DNA from: Armatimonadota bacterium
GTDB lineage: Bacteria; Armatimonadota; Fimbriimonadia; Fimbriimonadales; Fimbriimonadaceae
Length of the DNA: 64,000 nucleotides
Assembly: GCA_020161505.1 (NCBI GenBank)
Contig: JAIUNY010000002.1
Coordinates: forward strand, 1 to 64,000
Reading direction: 5' to 3'
Each line of letters starts with the position of its first letter. Position 1 is the first letter of the stretch. The notes beneath the pieces are model-generated. The model saw only the letters and a program-made list of their open reading frames with translations, made no database searches and was not told where the DNA came from. The translations under genes were made by a program, and so were the position numbers. This document shows, piece after piece, positions 1-9,101 of the stretch.

Positions 1-180
1 CCCTCACTCCGCACTCGGAATGAAGGCCCCGATCCCCTTTCTCAAGGAATACCAAAACCAATGAACACCCAACTCACCCCTCCTTCGGTGTCCACAGAAA
101 AGGGCTCACTCCAATTTAGCCCCCCCCACCCCCCTCAAAGTGTGCGTGCGCAGAGACGAATTTCCTGTACACTAACGAAC

Positions 181-579
181 ATGAAGTTAGGGTTGATTTA
201 TCTCGTAGTTGCAAGCTTCATCACGACTGGCACGGCTCTGTTTCAGTCTCCACCAAATGTTCAAGGTGGCTGTCCTGCAACGAAAGGTACAAAGCAGCTG
301 GCTGGTAAGGAGTGGAATCCGTTTCTCCCGCTATGTGAAAGCCCCTGTAATCAGACGTTGGTTGGTAGCTACACGTCATCGGTATGGTCTGCTCCATGCT
401 ACTTCGGTACATCTCCGAATGGGTCAGAGTTTGAGCTGTGGGAGATAGACGTATATCGTACAACTTGCCAGCATGGCAAGATGCACTATGACTGCCAGAG
501 TAAAATGGCTAGCCCGTATACGTGCGCGCTCCATCGCTCATACACATGTCCATCGAGTACTTGCGCCCCGGTATATTGA
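181..579 (+). CDS. Cys-rich small exported protein (cassette A, gene 1)
   Basis: This encodes a 132-residue protein of no family I recognise. Residues 1-20 form a hydrophobic signal peptide (MKLGLIYLVVASF...), so it should be exported. The mature part has nine Cys (31, 52, 56, 73, 96, 105, 115, 123, 128), which suggests disulfides. W69, C73, C105, C115, C123 and C128 fall at exactly the same residue numbers as in the protein at 14712-15116. The final block has the form C-x9-C-x7-C-P-x2-T-C in both. A longer reading from position 61 would put a Pro/Ser-rich stretch ahead of the signal peptide, so I start at 181. The stop is 5 bases before a pseudopilin gene. Local GC is clearly below that of the neighbouring housekeeping genes. 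Confidence 0.75.
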   Translation: MKLGLIYLVVASFITTGTALFQSPPNVQGGCPATKGTKQLAGKEWNPFLPLCESPCNQTLVGSYTSSVWSAPCYFGTSPNGSEFELWEIDVYRTTCQHGKMHYDCQSKMASPYTCALHRSYTCPSSTCAPVY

Positions 580-584
580 CACAG

Positions 585-1181
585 ATGAGGCACAGAGCGT
601 TTACCTTGGTTGAGGTAATCGCTGTCGCCGCGATTCTGATCATAATGCTGGGCCTGATTGTACCAGTGTTCTCGAATGCTAACGATAGAGCTCATCTCGC
701 AACGGATACTGCGAATTTGCGTCAGGTGGGGCTAGGCATGAGCTTGTACCTTGAGAGTTCAGAGAGCACAGTTAGGGAGCTTGCAGTGTTTGCAAATACC
801 TTCGACAGCCCAGAACTTCTGCAAAGCAAGAGAGACTCCACAGCAAGTGGTTATGCTGTGGAGTATGCAAATCTCGTGCTAAAGCGCTTTGACCCTAGCC
901 ACAAGTATCTACTCATCAAGCCCAGAGTATCACTGCTTGGTGCCGATGCCTTCGGCTTGCACACAGAGGAGTGCGTGCTGAATGATCCAAGTGCTGGCTG
1001 GGCAATTATCGCCGAAGGGATGCGCCCTGGAGAAATCTTGCCAAAACCACGCAATCGATATTTGAGACTTAACAACGATACGTCTGTCGTCAATGAGTCA
1101 GCACCGTTACGCTCGAAAGGGACTGGATACGAACTGCACCTGCAGGACATTTTCTGCCCTGCGCTACGAAAATCGGAATAG
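585..1181 (+). CDS. type IV pilin-like / pseudopilin protein (cassette A, gene 2)
   Basis: This 198-residue protein begins with a prepilin signal: a short basic leader (MRHRA), then FTLVEV and a hydrophobic helix to about residue 29. The conserved Glu is the fifth mature residue (E10). Such proteins are cleaved and N-methylated by prepilin peptidase and assemble as minor pilins or pseudopilins. The helix is followed by LRQVG and a globular part with a late NDTSVV segment, reminiscent of the DGSV-type segment in the pseudopilin at 14086-14736. I start at 585 because the upstream in-frame start at 522 would place 21 residues before the leader and overlap the previous gene. It lies 5 bases after the Cys-rich gene and 3 bases before the membrane protein gene, which indicates one operon. 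Confidence 0.85.
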   Translation: MRHRAFTLVEVIAVAAILIIMLGLIVPVFSNANDRAHLATDTANLRQVGLGMSLYLESSESTVRELAVFANTFDSPELLQSKRDSTASGYAVEYANLVLKRFDPSHKYLLIKPRVSLLGADAFGLHTEECVLNDPSAGWAIIAEGMRPGEILPKPRNRYLRLNNDTSVVNESAPLRSKGTGYELHLQDIFCPALRKSE

Positions 1182-1184
1182 GCT

Positions 1185-1595
1185 ATGAAGCACATATCAC
1201 CCCTCGTGACGCATCTCGGAGTTGTCTTTGCTGCAATCCTGACTCTTCCGATGGTGCCCTTAGTGCTTCAAGGGAGGTTCGAGTTCTTCTTTGTCCCGGC
1301 ATTGCAGGCGCTAGCTGTCGGCTTTGTGTCTGCCTGGCTCACGGAAAGAAGTCGACTATCCAAAGTGCCAGCCTCGTTAGCATTTGCTGGCCTCGTTGCT
1401 GCGTTTCAGTTGGCTATTGCGCTAGTGGGATTGCTATTCAAGCCGAGTCTCTATTATCTAATGGGTGAACCAGTGTACTGGGGTGCTTTGGCCCTCGGGG
1501 CGGGATTTTCTTGGGCTTCCGGGCTCCTGGGCTGGCTGGTCTTGTGGCTTCACAATGGGCGGAAGCCTGTGCTGACATTTGGGTTAAGTAGGTAG
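1185..1595 (+). CDS. four-helix membrane protein (cassette A, gene 3)
   Basis: This 136-residue hydrophobic protein has about four predicted membrane helices (near residues 8-28, 35-52, 63-85 and 94-122) and no motif of a known family. It closes the cassette with only 3 bases after the pseudopilin gene. The protein in the same position of cassette B (13703-14110, 135 residues) has similar length and topology, and both carry a basic segment around SAWLTERSR or LLTWAMVRSR after the second helix. That resemblance is loose. A role as a membrane partner of the pseudopilin is inference from gene order alone. Confidence 0.7.
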   Translation: MKHISPLVTHLGVVFAAILTLPMVPLVLQGRFEFFFVPALQALAVGFVSAWLTERSRLSKVPASLAFAGLVAAFQLAIALVGLLFKPSLYYLMGEPVYWGALALGAGFSWASGLLGWLVLWLHNGRKPVLTFGLSR

Positions 1596-1751
1596 ATGTT
1601 CAGCGGATGGCTTACAACTCAAGAGCTTGTTGAAACCAGGATCTCTGATTCAATGACAGACGACAGTTCACGGGTATTTTGTGCGATTAGGAGGCCCACC
1701 ACTGAGGGCTGGTATCGAGTAGCCGAATTCTCTCCCAGTAGAAAGCTTTGA
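1596..1751 (+). CDS. 51-residue ORF abutting the cassette A membrane gene
   Basis: An ATG begins on the base after the preceding stop and opens 51 codons ending at TGA (1749-1751). The product starts MFSGWLTTQELVETRISD and ends AEFSPSRKL. It is soluble, with Trp, Tyr and Cys, and looks more protein-like than random read-through. It shares no motif with a family I know. It could be a small fourth gene of the cassette or the remnant of a longer gene cut off at its 3' end. I see no counterpart beside cassette B. Confidence 0.4.
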   Translation: MFSGWLTTQELVETRISDSMTDDSSRVFCAIRRPTTEGWYRVAEFSPSRKL

Positions 1752-1763
1752 TCAGCCAACCTC

Positions 1764-2738
1764 CTAAACGGCCGCAAGTGCGCCCTTGGCGGCGACGGAT
1801 CGGTATGCCGCCAGAGCGACACGCGACGCCCAAATTCCATCTTCAACGGTTGCCATGGGAGGGGTGCCATGAAGGCAGGCCCGCACGAAATCATCGACCA
1901 TGAGCTGGTCCGCGTTGCTGCCGCTGCCGTAAAGACGAAGTCCATTTTCTTGCGAAACCCCAACGCCTTGAACGAAGAGATCCGCCTCGATGACGCCTTT
2001 GGTACCCACGACATTCAGCGCGACGTTGCCCCACGTGCGGTAGCCCTTCGGCTTGTTCCAGCTTGAGTCGAGCGTGGCAAAGCGACCACTCGCAAACTCG
2101 ATGGTGACCATCGCTGTGTCTTCCCAGCTTTGACCGTAATGGTTGTGGCCGATTTGTGCTTGAACCGCAACGGGGTCTTCGCCGAGGAGGCGTCGGAGGA
2201 GATCGGCGACGTGAACGACATGGTCGATCATGGCTCCACCGCCGGAGAGGCTGGGATCGACAAACCATCCAAACGGACAGGTTCCCTGATTCGTGGCGCA
2301 AACGCTGAGCACCGTGCCGATTTCCTGATTGGCCAGCTTGCCCATAAGATGGGTGAAGTTTGGTGAATGAGGGCAAGGGAAAGCCGTGGCGAAGACTTTG
2401 TCTTTGCCGGCAATCGCGGACCGGATGTCGTCAATCGCTGACTCCTCGCCGGCAATCGGCTTCTCGCAGAGGACATGGCACCCCGCATCGGCAGCGGCAG
2501 AAATGTGGTTCGCGTGCTTCAGATTCTCGCTGCAGATGACCGCAGCGTCAGTCTCCTTGAGGAGGGCTGCTTGATCGGCAAAGAACGGGATGCCCCTTTG
2601 CTCCGCAAACGCTTTGCCCCGAGCGGCATCATCATCCCACAAACCCACCACTTCCGATTCCGGATTGGCTTGACTACACGCAACAAAGCTCGGGGCGTGA
2701 ACGTGGGCGGCGCTAAGGATTCCGATGCGCAAAGGCAT
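1764..2738 (-). CDS. Gfo/Idh/MocA family NAD(P)-dependent oxidoreductase
   Basis: This 324-residue protein has the two-domain layout of the family. The Rossmann start is RIGILSAAHVHAPSF, with A-A-H in place of the usual GxGxxG turn. The signature CEKPI lies at residues 91-95, with the EKP Lys typical of sugar and inositol dehydrogenases. A C-terminal alpha/beta domain contains GGGAMIDHVVH, which carries the expected catalytic-region Asp and His. The substrate is probably a sugar or cyclitol but cannot be named. It shares strand with the isochorismatase-like gene upstream (30-base gap) and may be cotranscribed with it. Its stop is 12 bases from the small ORF converging from the left. Confidence 0.85.
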   Translation of the reverse strand: MPLRIGILSAAHVHAPSFVACSQANPESEVVGLWDDDAARGKAFAEQRGIPFFADQAALLKETDAAVICSENLKHANHISAAADAGCHVLCEKPIAGEESAIDDIRSAIAGKDKVFATAFPCPHSPNFTHLMGKLANQEIGTVLSVCATNQGTCPFGWFVDPSLSGGGAMIDHVVHVADLLRRLLGEDPVAVQAQIGHNHYGQSWEDTAMVTIEFASGRFATLDSSWNKPKGYRTWGNVALNVVGTKGVIEADLFVQGVGVSQENGLRLYGSGSNADQLMVDDFVRACLHGTPPMATVEDGIWASRVALAAYRSVAAKGALAAV

Positions 2739-2768
2739 GGTTCGATTATGCCCGCTGGCTTGGGTGAA

Positions 2769-3320
2769 CTACCCGGCGGTCTCTTTGACGATCTGCAAGA
2801 TGTCTCGAAATTGCGGATCCTCGGCATCTTGGAGCCATTCGTAGACGACCGATTCGCTGTGGACGATCCACGCTCCGGCATCGCTGAGGCGCTGCCAGGT
2901 GATGTCATTGGCCTCTTGGGTACGGCTGGTGACGGCGTCTTTCACCACAAACACCTCGAAGTCGGCCGCGAGGAGATCCAGGGCAGTTTGGGTGACGCAG
3001 ATATGACTCTCGACGCCGACGAGAACGACTTGGGGGAGGTCTGCTTCGAGGAGTTTTGCGGCAAGTTCGTCGGAACCAAATGCGGAGAAGGCGGTCTTCG
3101 GGAAGGCGGGTTCGCTCAGAAGTGCGGCAAGTTCGGGGTTGGTGCCTCCCATCTTGTCGGGGACTTGCTCCGTGGCGAGGATCGGGACGGCAAGAGCCTT
3201 GGCAACTTGGGCGACGAAGTGGGCGCGCTTTTCGACCGCCTCAATTCCCAGGCAGACTCGGGAGAACTTGGGCTGCATGTCGATGATGAGAAGAAGGCTC
3301 TCGCCGCGCAGGAGTCGCAT
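2769..3320 (-). CDS. isochorismatase-like cysteine hydrolase
   Basis: This 183-residue protein belongs to the isochorismatase-like hydrolase superfamily. The catalytic triad is visible as D14 (LLIIDMQ), K75 (AFPKTAFS) and C108 (SHICVTQTA). The compact size and the ESHICVTQTA stretch resemble the ISOC/YcaC-like branch, whose substrates are poorly known, rather than true isochorismatases. An in-frame start 48 bases upstream would add a Trp/Gly/Asn-rich extension that lacks family character, so I start at MRLLRGES. It is divergent from the LD-carboxypeptidase gene, with 81 bases between. Confidence 0.8.
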   Translation of the reverse strand: MRLLRGESLLLIIDMQPKFSRVCLGIEAVEKRAHFVAQVAKALAVPILATEQVPDKMGGTNPELAALLSEPAFPKTAFSAFGSDELAAKLLEADLPQVVLVGVESHICVTQTALDLLAADFEVFVVKDAVTSRTQEANDITWQRLSDAGAWIVHSESVVYEWLQDAEDPQFRDILQIVKETAG

Positions 3321-3401
3321 GGTGTGGAGTGTACGCTGATTCCCTGCTCCCGCCCATGACGGGATCAACCTTCAACGCGAGACTTCGGTAAAGTTCCCGG
3401 T

Positions 3402-4331
3402 ATGACGCCGATCAAGCCGCGCCGATTGGGGCCGGGGAGCCATATTCGCATCGTTTCGCCCGCCAGCAACATCACTCCGGAACAAACCGAGGACGGGATC
3501 AAGTGGCTTGAGAACGAGGGCTACCAGGTGACGCTGGGCGAGAACGTCTACACGAAGTTCCATTATCTCGCGGGGACCGACGAGCAGCGAGCGGGGGATT
3601 TCATGGCGGCGATCGACGATCCGAGCGTGGATGCGATCATGTGCTCTCGCGGTGGATACGGCTGCGCGCGCCTCATGCCGATGCTCGACTTTGACAAAAT
3701 CGCTGCCTCGCGCAAGGCCATCTGTGGATTCAGTGATGTCACGACGCTTCACCTCGCCCAGCAAAAACGCGGCGCGGTGAGTCTGCACGCGCCCATGCTT
3801 ATCACTCTGAGCGTGGAGCGCGAGCCGTGGGTGATGGAGAGTCTGAGCAACTGTCTCAAGGGCGAAAATCCTATTCCCGAGACCGCGAAGAAAGGCGAAA
3901 CCTTGGTTGGTGGATCTGCGGAAGGCGTGGTCGAAGGCGGCTGCCTGTGCCTCCTGACGGACAGCTTCCACACCGATTATGAGATCGATTGGTCTGGAAA
4001 GATTGTGGTGATTGAAGACGTCGATGAGAACCCGCACAGGATCGACGCGATGTTCACGAATCTGGTGAACAACGGATATCTGGCGGGAGCCGCCGGGATC
4101 GTGATCGGCGAGATGACAGGCACCGATGAGCGGTCGGACGAGAAGATTGGCCGTTGGCCCTGGAGGGAGATCATTGCGGATCGAATCGCTCCGCTCGGTA
4201 TTCCCGCCATTGTGAACTTCCCGTTTGGGCACATGAAAACGATGCTCTCGCTCCCGCTTGGCGTGAGGGCAAGGCTGGACGCGGATTCTGGTACTCTTAC
4301 CTATCTGGAGCCGCATATGGCGGACGCCTGA
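3402..4331 (+). CDS. ldcA: LD-carboxypeptidase (peptidase family S66)
   Basis: This enzyme removes the terminal D-alanine from murein tetrapeptides during peptidoglycan recycling. At 309 residues it has the usual family length. The Ser-Glu-His triad can be placed: S111 in GFSDVT, E205 in VVIEDVDENPHRID and H277 in FPFGHMK. The preceding SRGGYG stretch at residues 82-87 is also typical. No signal peptide is seen, which suits the cytoplasmic members. The gene stands alone on its strand between a divergent hydrolase and the glycosidase-like gene that starts 35 bases downstream. Confidence 0.9.
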   Translation: MTPIKPRRLGPGSHIRIVSPASNITPEQTEDGIKWLENEGYQVTLGENVYTKFHYLAGTDEQRAGDFMAAIDDPSVDAIMCSRGGYGCARLMPMLDFDKIAASRKAICGFSDVTTLHLAQQKRGAVSLHAPMLITLSVEREPWVMESLSNCLKGENPIPETAKKGETLVGGSAEGVVEGGCLCLLTDSFHTDYEIDWSGKIVVIEDVDENPHRIDAMFTNLVNNGYLAGAAGIVIGEMTGTDERSDEKIGRWPWREIIADRIAPLGIPAIVNFPFGHMKTMLSLPLGVRARLDADSGTLTYLEPHMADA

Positions 4332-4366
4332 ACGCATAAGACCGAATGGTCTTTTTTGGTGTGAGC

Positions 4367-5797
4367 ATGAACAAGTGGACAGTCAATCGCGCATGGAGTC
4401 TGGTGGCCCTCGGGCTGGGGCTGTTGAGTCAAGCCACCGCGCAGGCTCAGAGTTGGGAGCGCCTCGTTGCCCCAGGTCTGACGTACCGCATGGAGGTTGA
4501 CCTCGGTCTGCCGCGTGTGATCCACGCTCTTCGTTACACGCCGGGCGTTGGGAACATCTCCTCACGACCCGAACTTGCGGGAGGCGCGGTCTTTGTGCCC
4601 GATGATGCGACGAAGGGCCGCGAAGCAGTGACGGCCACCATGGCTCGAACCGAGGCCCTCGCTGGAATCAACGCTGACTTTTTCCCCTGGACGGGCGACC
4701 CCTTGGGTGCGATGGTGCGCAACGGCGAAATCATCAGCACGCCATATAAGGGTCGATCCGTGTTTGCCTGGGGCAACAAATATAGTTTCAGCGGAGTGGT
4801 TGAGGCCCGCGGCTTCTTCACCGATGGCATCACGCGGATCAACCTTCAGGGTGTGAATGAAGAGTGCCTCACGAACAGTGCCGTGCTCTTCACGTCGGCA
4901 GCCGGGATGGCGGTAGCCAAAGAAGCCTCGCTTCATGCGGTTCTCGAACCGACGGGTCCGCTCCAAATGGGCAAGAAAGTCACGGCGAAGATTCGCGAAC
5001 TTGTCCCAGGGGTGAACCGGGTGGCGGTGGAACAGGGCACGATGGTTCTCACGGCCCACGGCGACCAAGCCGCTCTGCTGAGCCAAATTGGTCGTGGCGG
5101 CAACGTCGAGTTCCAAGTGGATTTCACCGGCCTGGATGCAGCGAAGACCACTCACATCATCGCAGGGGGGCCGCTCCTGGTGAGCAACGGCAAGCTGAAT
5201 GTCAACAACGTTGCCGAAAAGTTCTCGGCGGATTTCACCACGAAGCGTCATCCGCGCACCGCGATCGGGGCGACCAAAGAAGGCGACATCTGGCTCGTCG
5301 TCATCGACGGCCGCCAGCTGATGAGTCGAGGCGCCACGTTGGAGGAAGTCGGGCTGATCATGCAGCGACTGGGGTGCGTTCACGCGATCAATCTGGATGG
5401 CGGGGGAAGCTCCACGCTTGCCCTGACGGGAATGGTGGTGAATCGACCGAGCGACGGAACAGAACGACCGGTCTCAAATGGCGTTTTCCTTTTCGGAGAG
5501 CTCCCCGCGCAGCCGGTTGATGCGAACCTGGTCATCAAGGGCGTGCCCCGATTGAACCAAGGTGAAAGCGCGACTTTTGCCGTCATCAACAGTCGAGGCG
5601 AGCGATTGCCCCAGCGCGATGTGATCTGGTCGGCGCAAGGTGCGGCCTGGATCGATCAAGCCGGGGTGCTGCGGGCTCATGCCAACGGAAAGGCAACGAT
5701 CACCGCGTGGGTTTCCGGCGTCAAGGTCAGCGTGGAAATCACGGTGGATGCAGTCGCCCCGACGCCTCCGGCGAATAGCGGCGGCGGTCGAAACTAG
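4367..5797 (+). CDS. exported phosphodiester glycosidase-like protein (NAGPA/DUF2233 type) with Big-like C-terminus
   Basis: The 476-residue product starts with a signal peptide (MNKWTVNRAWSLVALGLGLL...TAQAQ). The middle shows the phosphodiester N-acetylglucosaminidase-type fold: AGINADFF early, IAGGPLLV, then RTAIGATKEGDIWLVVIDGR and NLDGGGSSTL, which holds the usual Asp-Gly-Gly-Gly site. The last 90 residues read as a bacterial Ig-like (Big_2-like) domain ending in a Gly/Asn tail. Homologues in bacteria act on cell-surface polymers, but the substrate here is unknown. An upstream in-frame ATG at 4346 adds seven residues and is less likely. Confidence 0.85.
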   Translation: MNKWTVNRAWSLVALGLGLLSQATAQAQSWERLVAPGLTYRMEVDLGLPRVIHALRYTPGVGNISSRPELAGGAVFVPDDATKGREAVTATMARTEALAGINADFFPWTGDPLGAMVRNGEIISTPYKGRSVFAWGNKYSFSGVVEARGFFTDGITRINLQGVNEECLTNSAVLFTSAAGMAVAKEASLHAVLEPTGPLQMGKKVTAKIRELVPGVNRVAVEQGTMVLTAHGDQAALLSQIGRGGNVEFQVDFTGLDAAKTTHIIAGGPLLVSNGKLNVNNVAEKFSADFTTKRHPRTAIGATKEGDIWLVVIDGRQLMSRGATLEEVGLIMQRLGCVHAINLDGGGSSTLALTGMVVNRPSDGTERPVSNGVFLFGELPAQPVDANLVIKGVPRLNQGESATFAVINSRGERLPQRDVIWSAQGAAWIDQAGVLRAHANGKATITAWVSGVKVSVEITVDAVAPTPPANSGGGRN

Positions 5798-5903
5798 GAC
5801 CAAAGCCCGCTGGATTTGAACCTCCACGATTTCTTGGCATCTTCCAGATTGAAATACCGGTAAGACAGTCCAAGCGCGGAATCTTCGCGTTTGGACTCTC
5901 CTT

Positions 5904-8900
5904 ATGCTCTTTACGTCACTCGCAGCCATCGCCTTGGGTCAAAGCCTTGGCGAAGAAGTTCGATTGATGCGCTACCCAGATATCAGCGGGAACCAGGTCG
6001 TGTTTACGTACGCGTCCGATCTCTGGCTTGCTGATCTCAACGGGGGAGCGGCACGTCGACTCACCTCCCATCCGGGAATCGAACAACACGCGAAGTTCTC
6101 GCCCGACGGCAAATGGATCGCCTTTTCTGGTCAATACGATGGGGGAATGGATGTTTACAAGATCCCCGTCACGGGTGGAACCCCGACTCGTCTGACCTAC
6201 GAAAACGGTACCGAATTCGTCCGGGAGTGGACGAACGACGGCAAAAAGGTCGCCTACGCCTCAAACTACGGCAACCACACCACACGCATGTCGCGACTGT
6301 GGTTTGTCGATGCTGATGGCGGCATGCCGGAGCGCACCGCGGTTCAGGAGTCGTTCGATGTCAGCTTCTCGCCCGACGGAAGCCAGATGGCGTTCACCCG
6401 GGCGAACAGCCACGTTTTTAACTGGCGACGCTATCGCGGCGGAACCCAGGGGCGCATTGCGTTCTGGGATTTTGCGAAGAAGACTTACACAGAAATCCCG
6501 ACCGGTCGCGAGCAAAGCTACTTCCCCATGTGGGTCGGCGACAAGGTGTTTTTCATCAGCGACAAAAATCAGCTGACGCAGAATCTCTACAGCTACGACA
6601 CCAAATCGAAAAAGAGCACCCAGCTCACCAAGTTCGATGACGGCGACATCCGCTGGCCTTCAACGGATGGCAAGACGATCGTGTTCGAGCGCAATCTGCG
6701 CCTCTTCTCGATGGACATTGCCACGGGCGCGATCAAGCAACTCGATCCTCGCGTGTCGGGTGACGATGTGGCGATGCGTCCTCGGTTTGTCCCCGGAAGC
6801 AACTCGATCGGCGGGATGGCTTTGAGCCCGAGCGGCAAGCGACTGGTCGTCGAAGCTCGCGGTGAAGTCTTCAGCGTTCCGGCTCGAAGTGGGGAAACCC
6901 GCAACATGAGCCGAACCTCGGGGGCTCGGGAGAATCAGCTCAGCTGGAGCAACGATGGTCAGTTCGTGTACTACATGACCGACAAGTCGGGTGAGTGGCA
7001 ACTGGTTCGCCAGCCTCAAATGGGCGGCGCGGAGGAGGTCATCAAGCTTCCGACCACGACTCCGGTTTCGACGTACAGCCTGGCGCCGAACGGCGATCTT
7101 GTGGCGTACCGAACGATCGACTTTGCGTGGCACATCTTTGATATCAAGACTGGTAAGTCTACAAAGGTCTTCCAGGACATGGGAGCCCCGCGAAATATTG
7201 ACTGGTCAGCCGACAGCAAGTGGCTCACCTATGCAAAGACTCTCCCGAACCTGATGCAAGGCATCATGCTCTACGATGTCACGTCGGGCAAGGAGCACCA
7301 AGTCACGAGCGGCGTCTTTATGGACAATGCGCCGAGCTTTGACCTGACGGGCAAGTACCTCTATTTCATCTCGGGTCGAGACTATGCGCCTGGATTTGGG
7401 GTTCAGGGAGCCCACCTGGAGCAAGGCGAGATTGACCGGGTTTACATGGCCACTCTGAGTGCCGACACGGCGAACCCTCTGGCTCCGGAAGAGGATGAAG
7501 AGCCGGTGAAGGCATCGGGCGATGCTCCGGCAGCCGCTCCGGCTGCACCATCGGGAGACGGAATGAAGGTGGATGTCGAAGGGCTCGAAAGCCGAGTCAT
7601 CGCGCTTCCTTATCCGGTTTCGAGCTACGGCGGGGTGATCGGCGTCCGGGATGGCGTGATCGTTTCCACGGGATCCGGCGAACTGAGCCTCTTCAATCTC
7701 CGCGCCCGCGTGCCACAGACGATTATGCCGACCCCGCAAGTGGGTGTCTTCAACGCGGATCGAACGAAGATTGCTTACCTTTTGGGTGGACAGATCTCGA
7801 TCACCGATGTGCGACCGGGCGTCCAAGTGGGTGCGGGGCGCGTGGATACCAGCGCGGTCGGCCACGTGGTTGATCCTCGCCAGGAGTTCAAGCAGATCTT
7901 CCGAGATGCTTGGCGCTACAACCGCGATCAGTTCTACGACAAGGATATGCTCGGGCTCGATTGGAACGCGATCGGGAAGAAGTACGAGGCCATGCTGCCT
8001 TACGCCGGTGATCGAAGTGACCTGGACTACATCCTTGGTCAGTTGATCGGCGAACTTGGCACGGGTCACGCCTACAACACTCCGGCTCCTGCAGGAAGCG
8101 ACCCCATGTCGCAACCAGCTGGATTCCTTGGTGCAGACTTGGTGAACGAAGGTGGCAAGGTGAAGATGTCCAAGATCTACCGAGGCCCGAGCTATCTGCC
8201 AACCGGCCGAGGCCCCTTGGGCGCCCTGGGCGTCAACGTGAAGGATGGCGAGTTCATCCTCGCGATCAACGGTCAGCCGGTGACGGCTGAGACGGGTGTG
8301 ACTCCTCACCTCATCGGCAAAATCAACAAGCGCGTGACGCTCACTGTCAACGACAAGCCGACGATGGACGGGGCACGCACCGTGAATGTCGTTCCGACGG
8401 CCAATGAGTCGCAGCTTCGCTACCAAACCTGGGTGGATGAACGACGAAATCTCGTTCACAAGCTCAGCGACGGCAAGATCGGCTACATGCACGTCCCCGA
8501 CACCAGCGTCATGGGAATCATCATGTTTGTCCGCGGCTTCTACTCGGAGCAAGACAAGCAGGCATGGGTGATCGATGAGCGCTACAACGGTGGCGGCTTC
8601 ATTCCGACCTTCTTCATCGAGTATCTGCAACGCGAAGCCAACAACACGTTCGGCCCGCGCCACGGTGCCAACGTGAACCTGCCGAGCGCTCTGAACGGAC
8701 CGAAGGCGATGCTGATCAACGAACACGCGGGATCGGGCGGCGACCTGTTGCCGTATCTGTTCAAAAAGTCTGGTCTTGGGCCGCTCATCGGCACCCGAAC
8801 CTGGGGCGGTCTGGTGGGGATCCAAGGAACCTACGGGCTCCTCGGCGGCAGCGGCGTGACCGCGCCAGGCTTTGGAATCTACGATCCGCAAACCGGAAAG

Positions 8901-9077
8901 TGGATCGCCGAGAACACCGGCGTCGATCCGGACATCTTCGTGGATGACACTCCCGAAGTGGCCGCGAAGGGTCAGGATGTCCAACTTGAGCGAGCCGTTG
9001 AATATCTCAAGGGCGAACTCAAGAAGACGAAGCCCCTTCAGCCGCGCCCTGCGGCACCAAAAGTCGGCGGGAATTAA
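5904..9077 (+). CDS. tricorn-type serine protease
   Basis: This 1057-residue protein has the tricorn layout. A six-bladed WD40-like propeller comes first (RYPDISGNQVVFTYASDLW; FSPDGKWIAFSGQYDG). A second propeller follows, then a C1 helical domain, a PDZ domain (near GALGVNVKDGEFILAINGQPV) and an S41-like catalytic domain. Candidate catalytic residues are H722 (GTGHAY), S944 (AGSGGD) and E1003 (AENTGVDPD). Tricorn degrades peptides downstream of larger proteases. The N-terminus (MLFTSLAAIALGQSLGEE) looks like a short signal peptide, so it may act in the periplasm. An acidic/Ala/Pro linker at about 530-555 separates the propellers from the rest. A strong terminator follows. Confidence 0.9.
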   Translation: MLFTSLAAIALGQSLGEEVRLMRYPDISGNQVVFTYASDLWLADLNGGAARRLTSHPGIEQHAKFSPDGKWIAFSGQYDGGMDVYKIPVTGGTPTRLTYENGTEFVREWTNDGKKVAYASNYGNHTTRMSRLWFVDADGGMPERTAVQESFDVSFSPDGSQMAFTRANSHVFNWRRYRGGTQGRIAFWDFAKKTYTEIPTGREQSYFPMWVGDKVFFISDKNQLTQNLYSYDTKSKKSTQLTKFDDGDIRWPSTDGKTIVFERNLRLFSMDIATGAIKQLDPRVSGDDVAMRPRFVPGSNSIGGMALSPSGKRLVVEARGEVFSVPARSGETRNMSRTSGARENQLSWSNDGQFVYYMTDKSGEWQLVRQPQMGGAEEVIKLPTTTPVSTYSLAPNGDLVAYRTIDFAWHIFDIKTGKSTKVFQDMGAPRNIDWSADSKWLTYAKTLPNLMQGIMLYDVTSGKEHQVTSGVFMDNAPSFDLTGKYLYFISGRDYAPGFGVQGAHLEQGEIDRVYMATLSADTANPLAPEEDEEPVKASGDAPAAAPAAPSGDGMKVDVEGLESRVIALPYPVSSYGGVIGVRDGVIVSTGSGELSLFNLRARVPQTIMPTPQVGVFNADRTKIAYLLGGQISITDVRPGVQVGAGRVDTSAVGHVVDPRQEFKQIFRDAWRYNRDQFYDKDMLGLDWNAIGKKYEAMLPYAGDRSDLDYILGQLIGELGTGHAYNTPAPAGSDPMSQPAGFLGADLVNEGGKVKMSKIYRGPSYLPTGRGPLGALGVNVKDGEFILAINGQPVTAETGVTPHLIGKINKRVTLTVNDKPTMDGARTVNVVPTANESQLRYQTWVDERRNLVHKLSDGKIGYMHVPDTSVMGIIMFVRGFYSEQDKQAWVIDERYNGGGFIPTFFIEYLQREANNTFGPRHGANVNLPSALNGPKAMLINEHAGSGGDLLPYLFKKSGLGPLIGTRTWGGLVGIQGTYGLLGGSGVTAPGFGIYDPQTGKWIAENTGVDPDIFVDDTPEVAAKGQDVQLERAVEYLKGELKKTKPLQPRPAAPKVGGN

Positions 9078-9101
9078 CTTTCTGCCCTCAAAAAGTTAGA
9101 G

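Noticed and set aside
61-180. Longer start at 61 for the cassette A Cys-rich protein
   Set aside because: It would place 40 Pro/Ser-rich residues ahead of a good signal peptide, and the DNA includes a C-run typical of non-coding sequence.
1619-2014. Minus-strand open frame overlapping the end of the oxidoreductase gene
   Set aside because: Most of it is an alternative frame of the Gfo/Idh/MocA gene, and the product is not protein-like.
7206-8984. Long minus-strand open frame of 592 codons
   Set aside because: It is antisense to the tricorn gene. Its product is His/Arg/Val-rich with no domain, as expected from a GC-rich gene read backwards.
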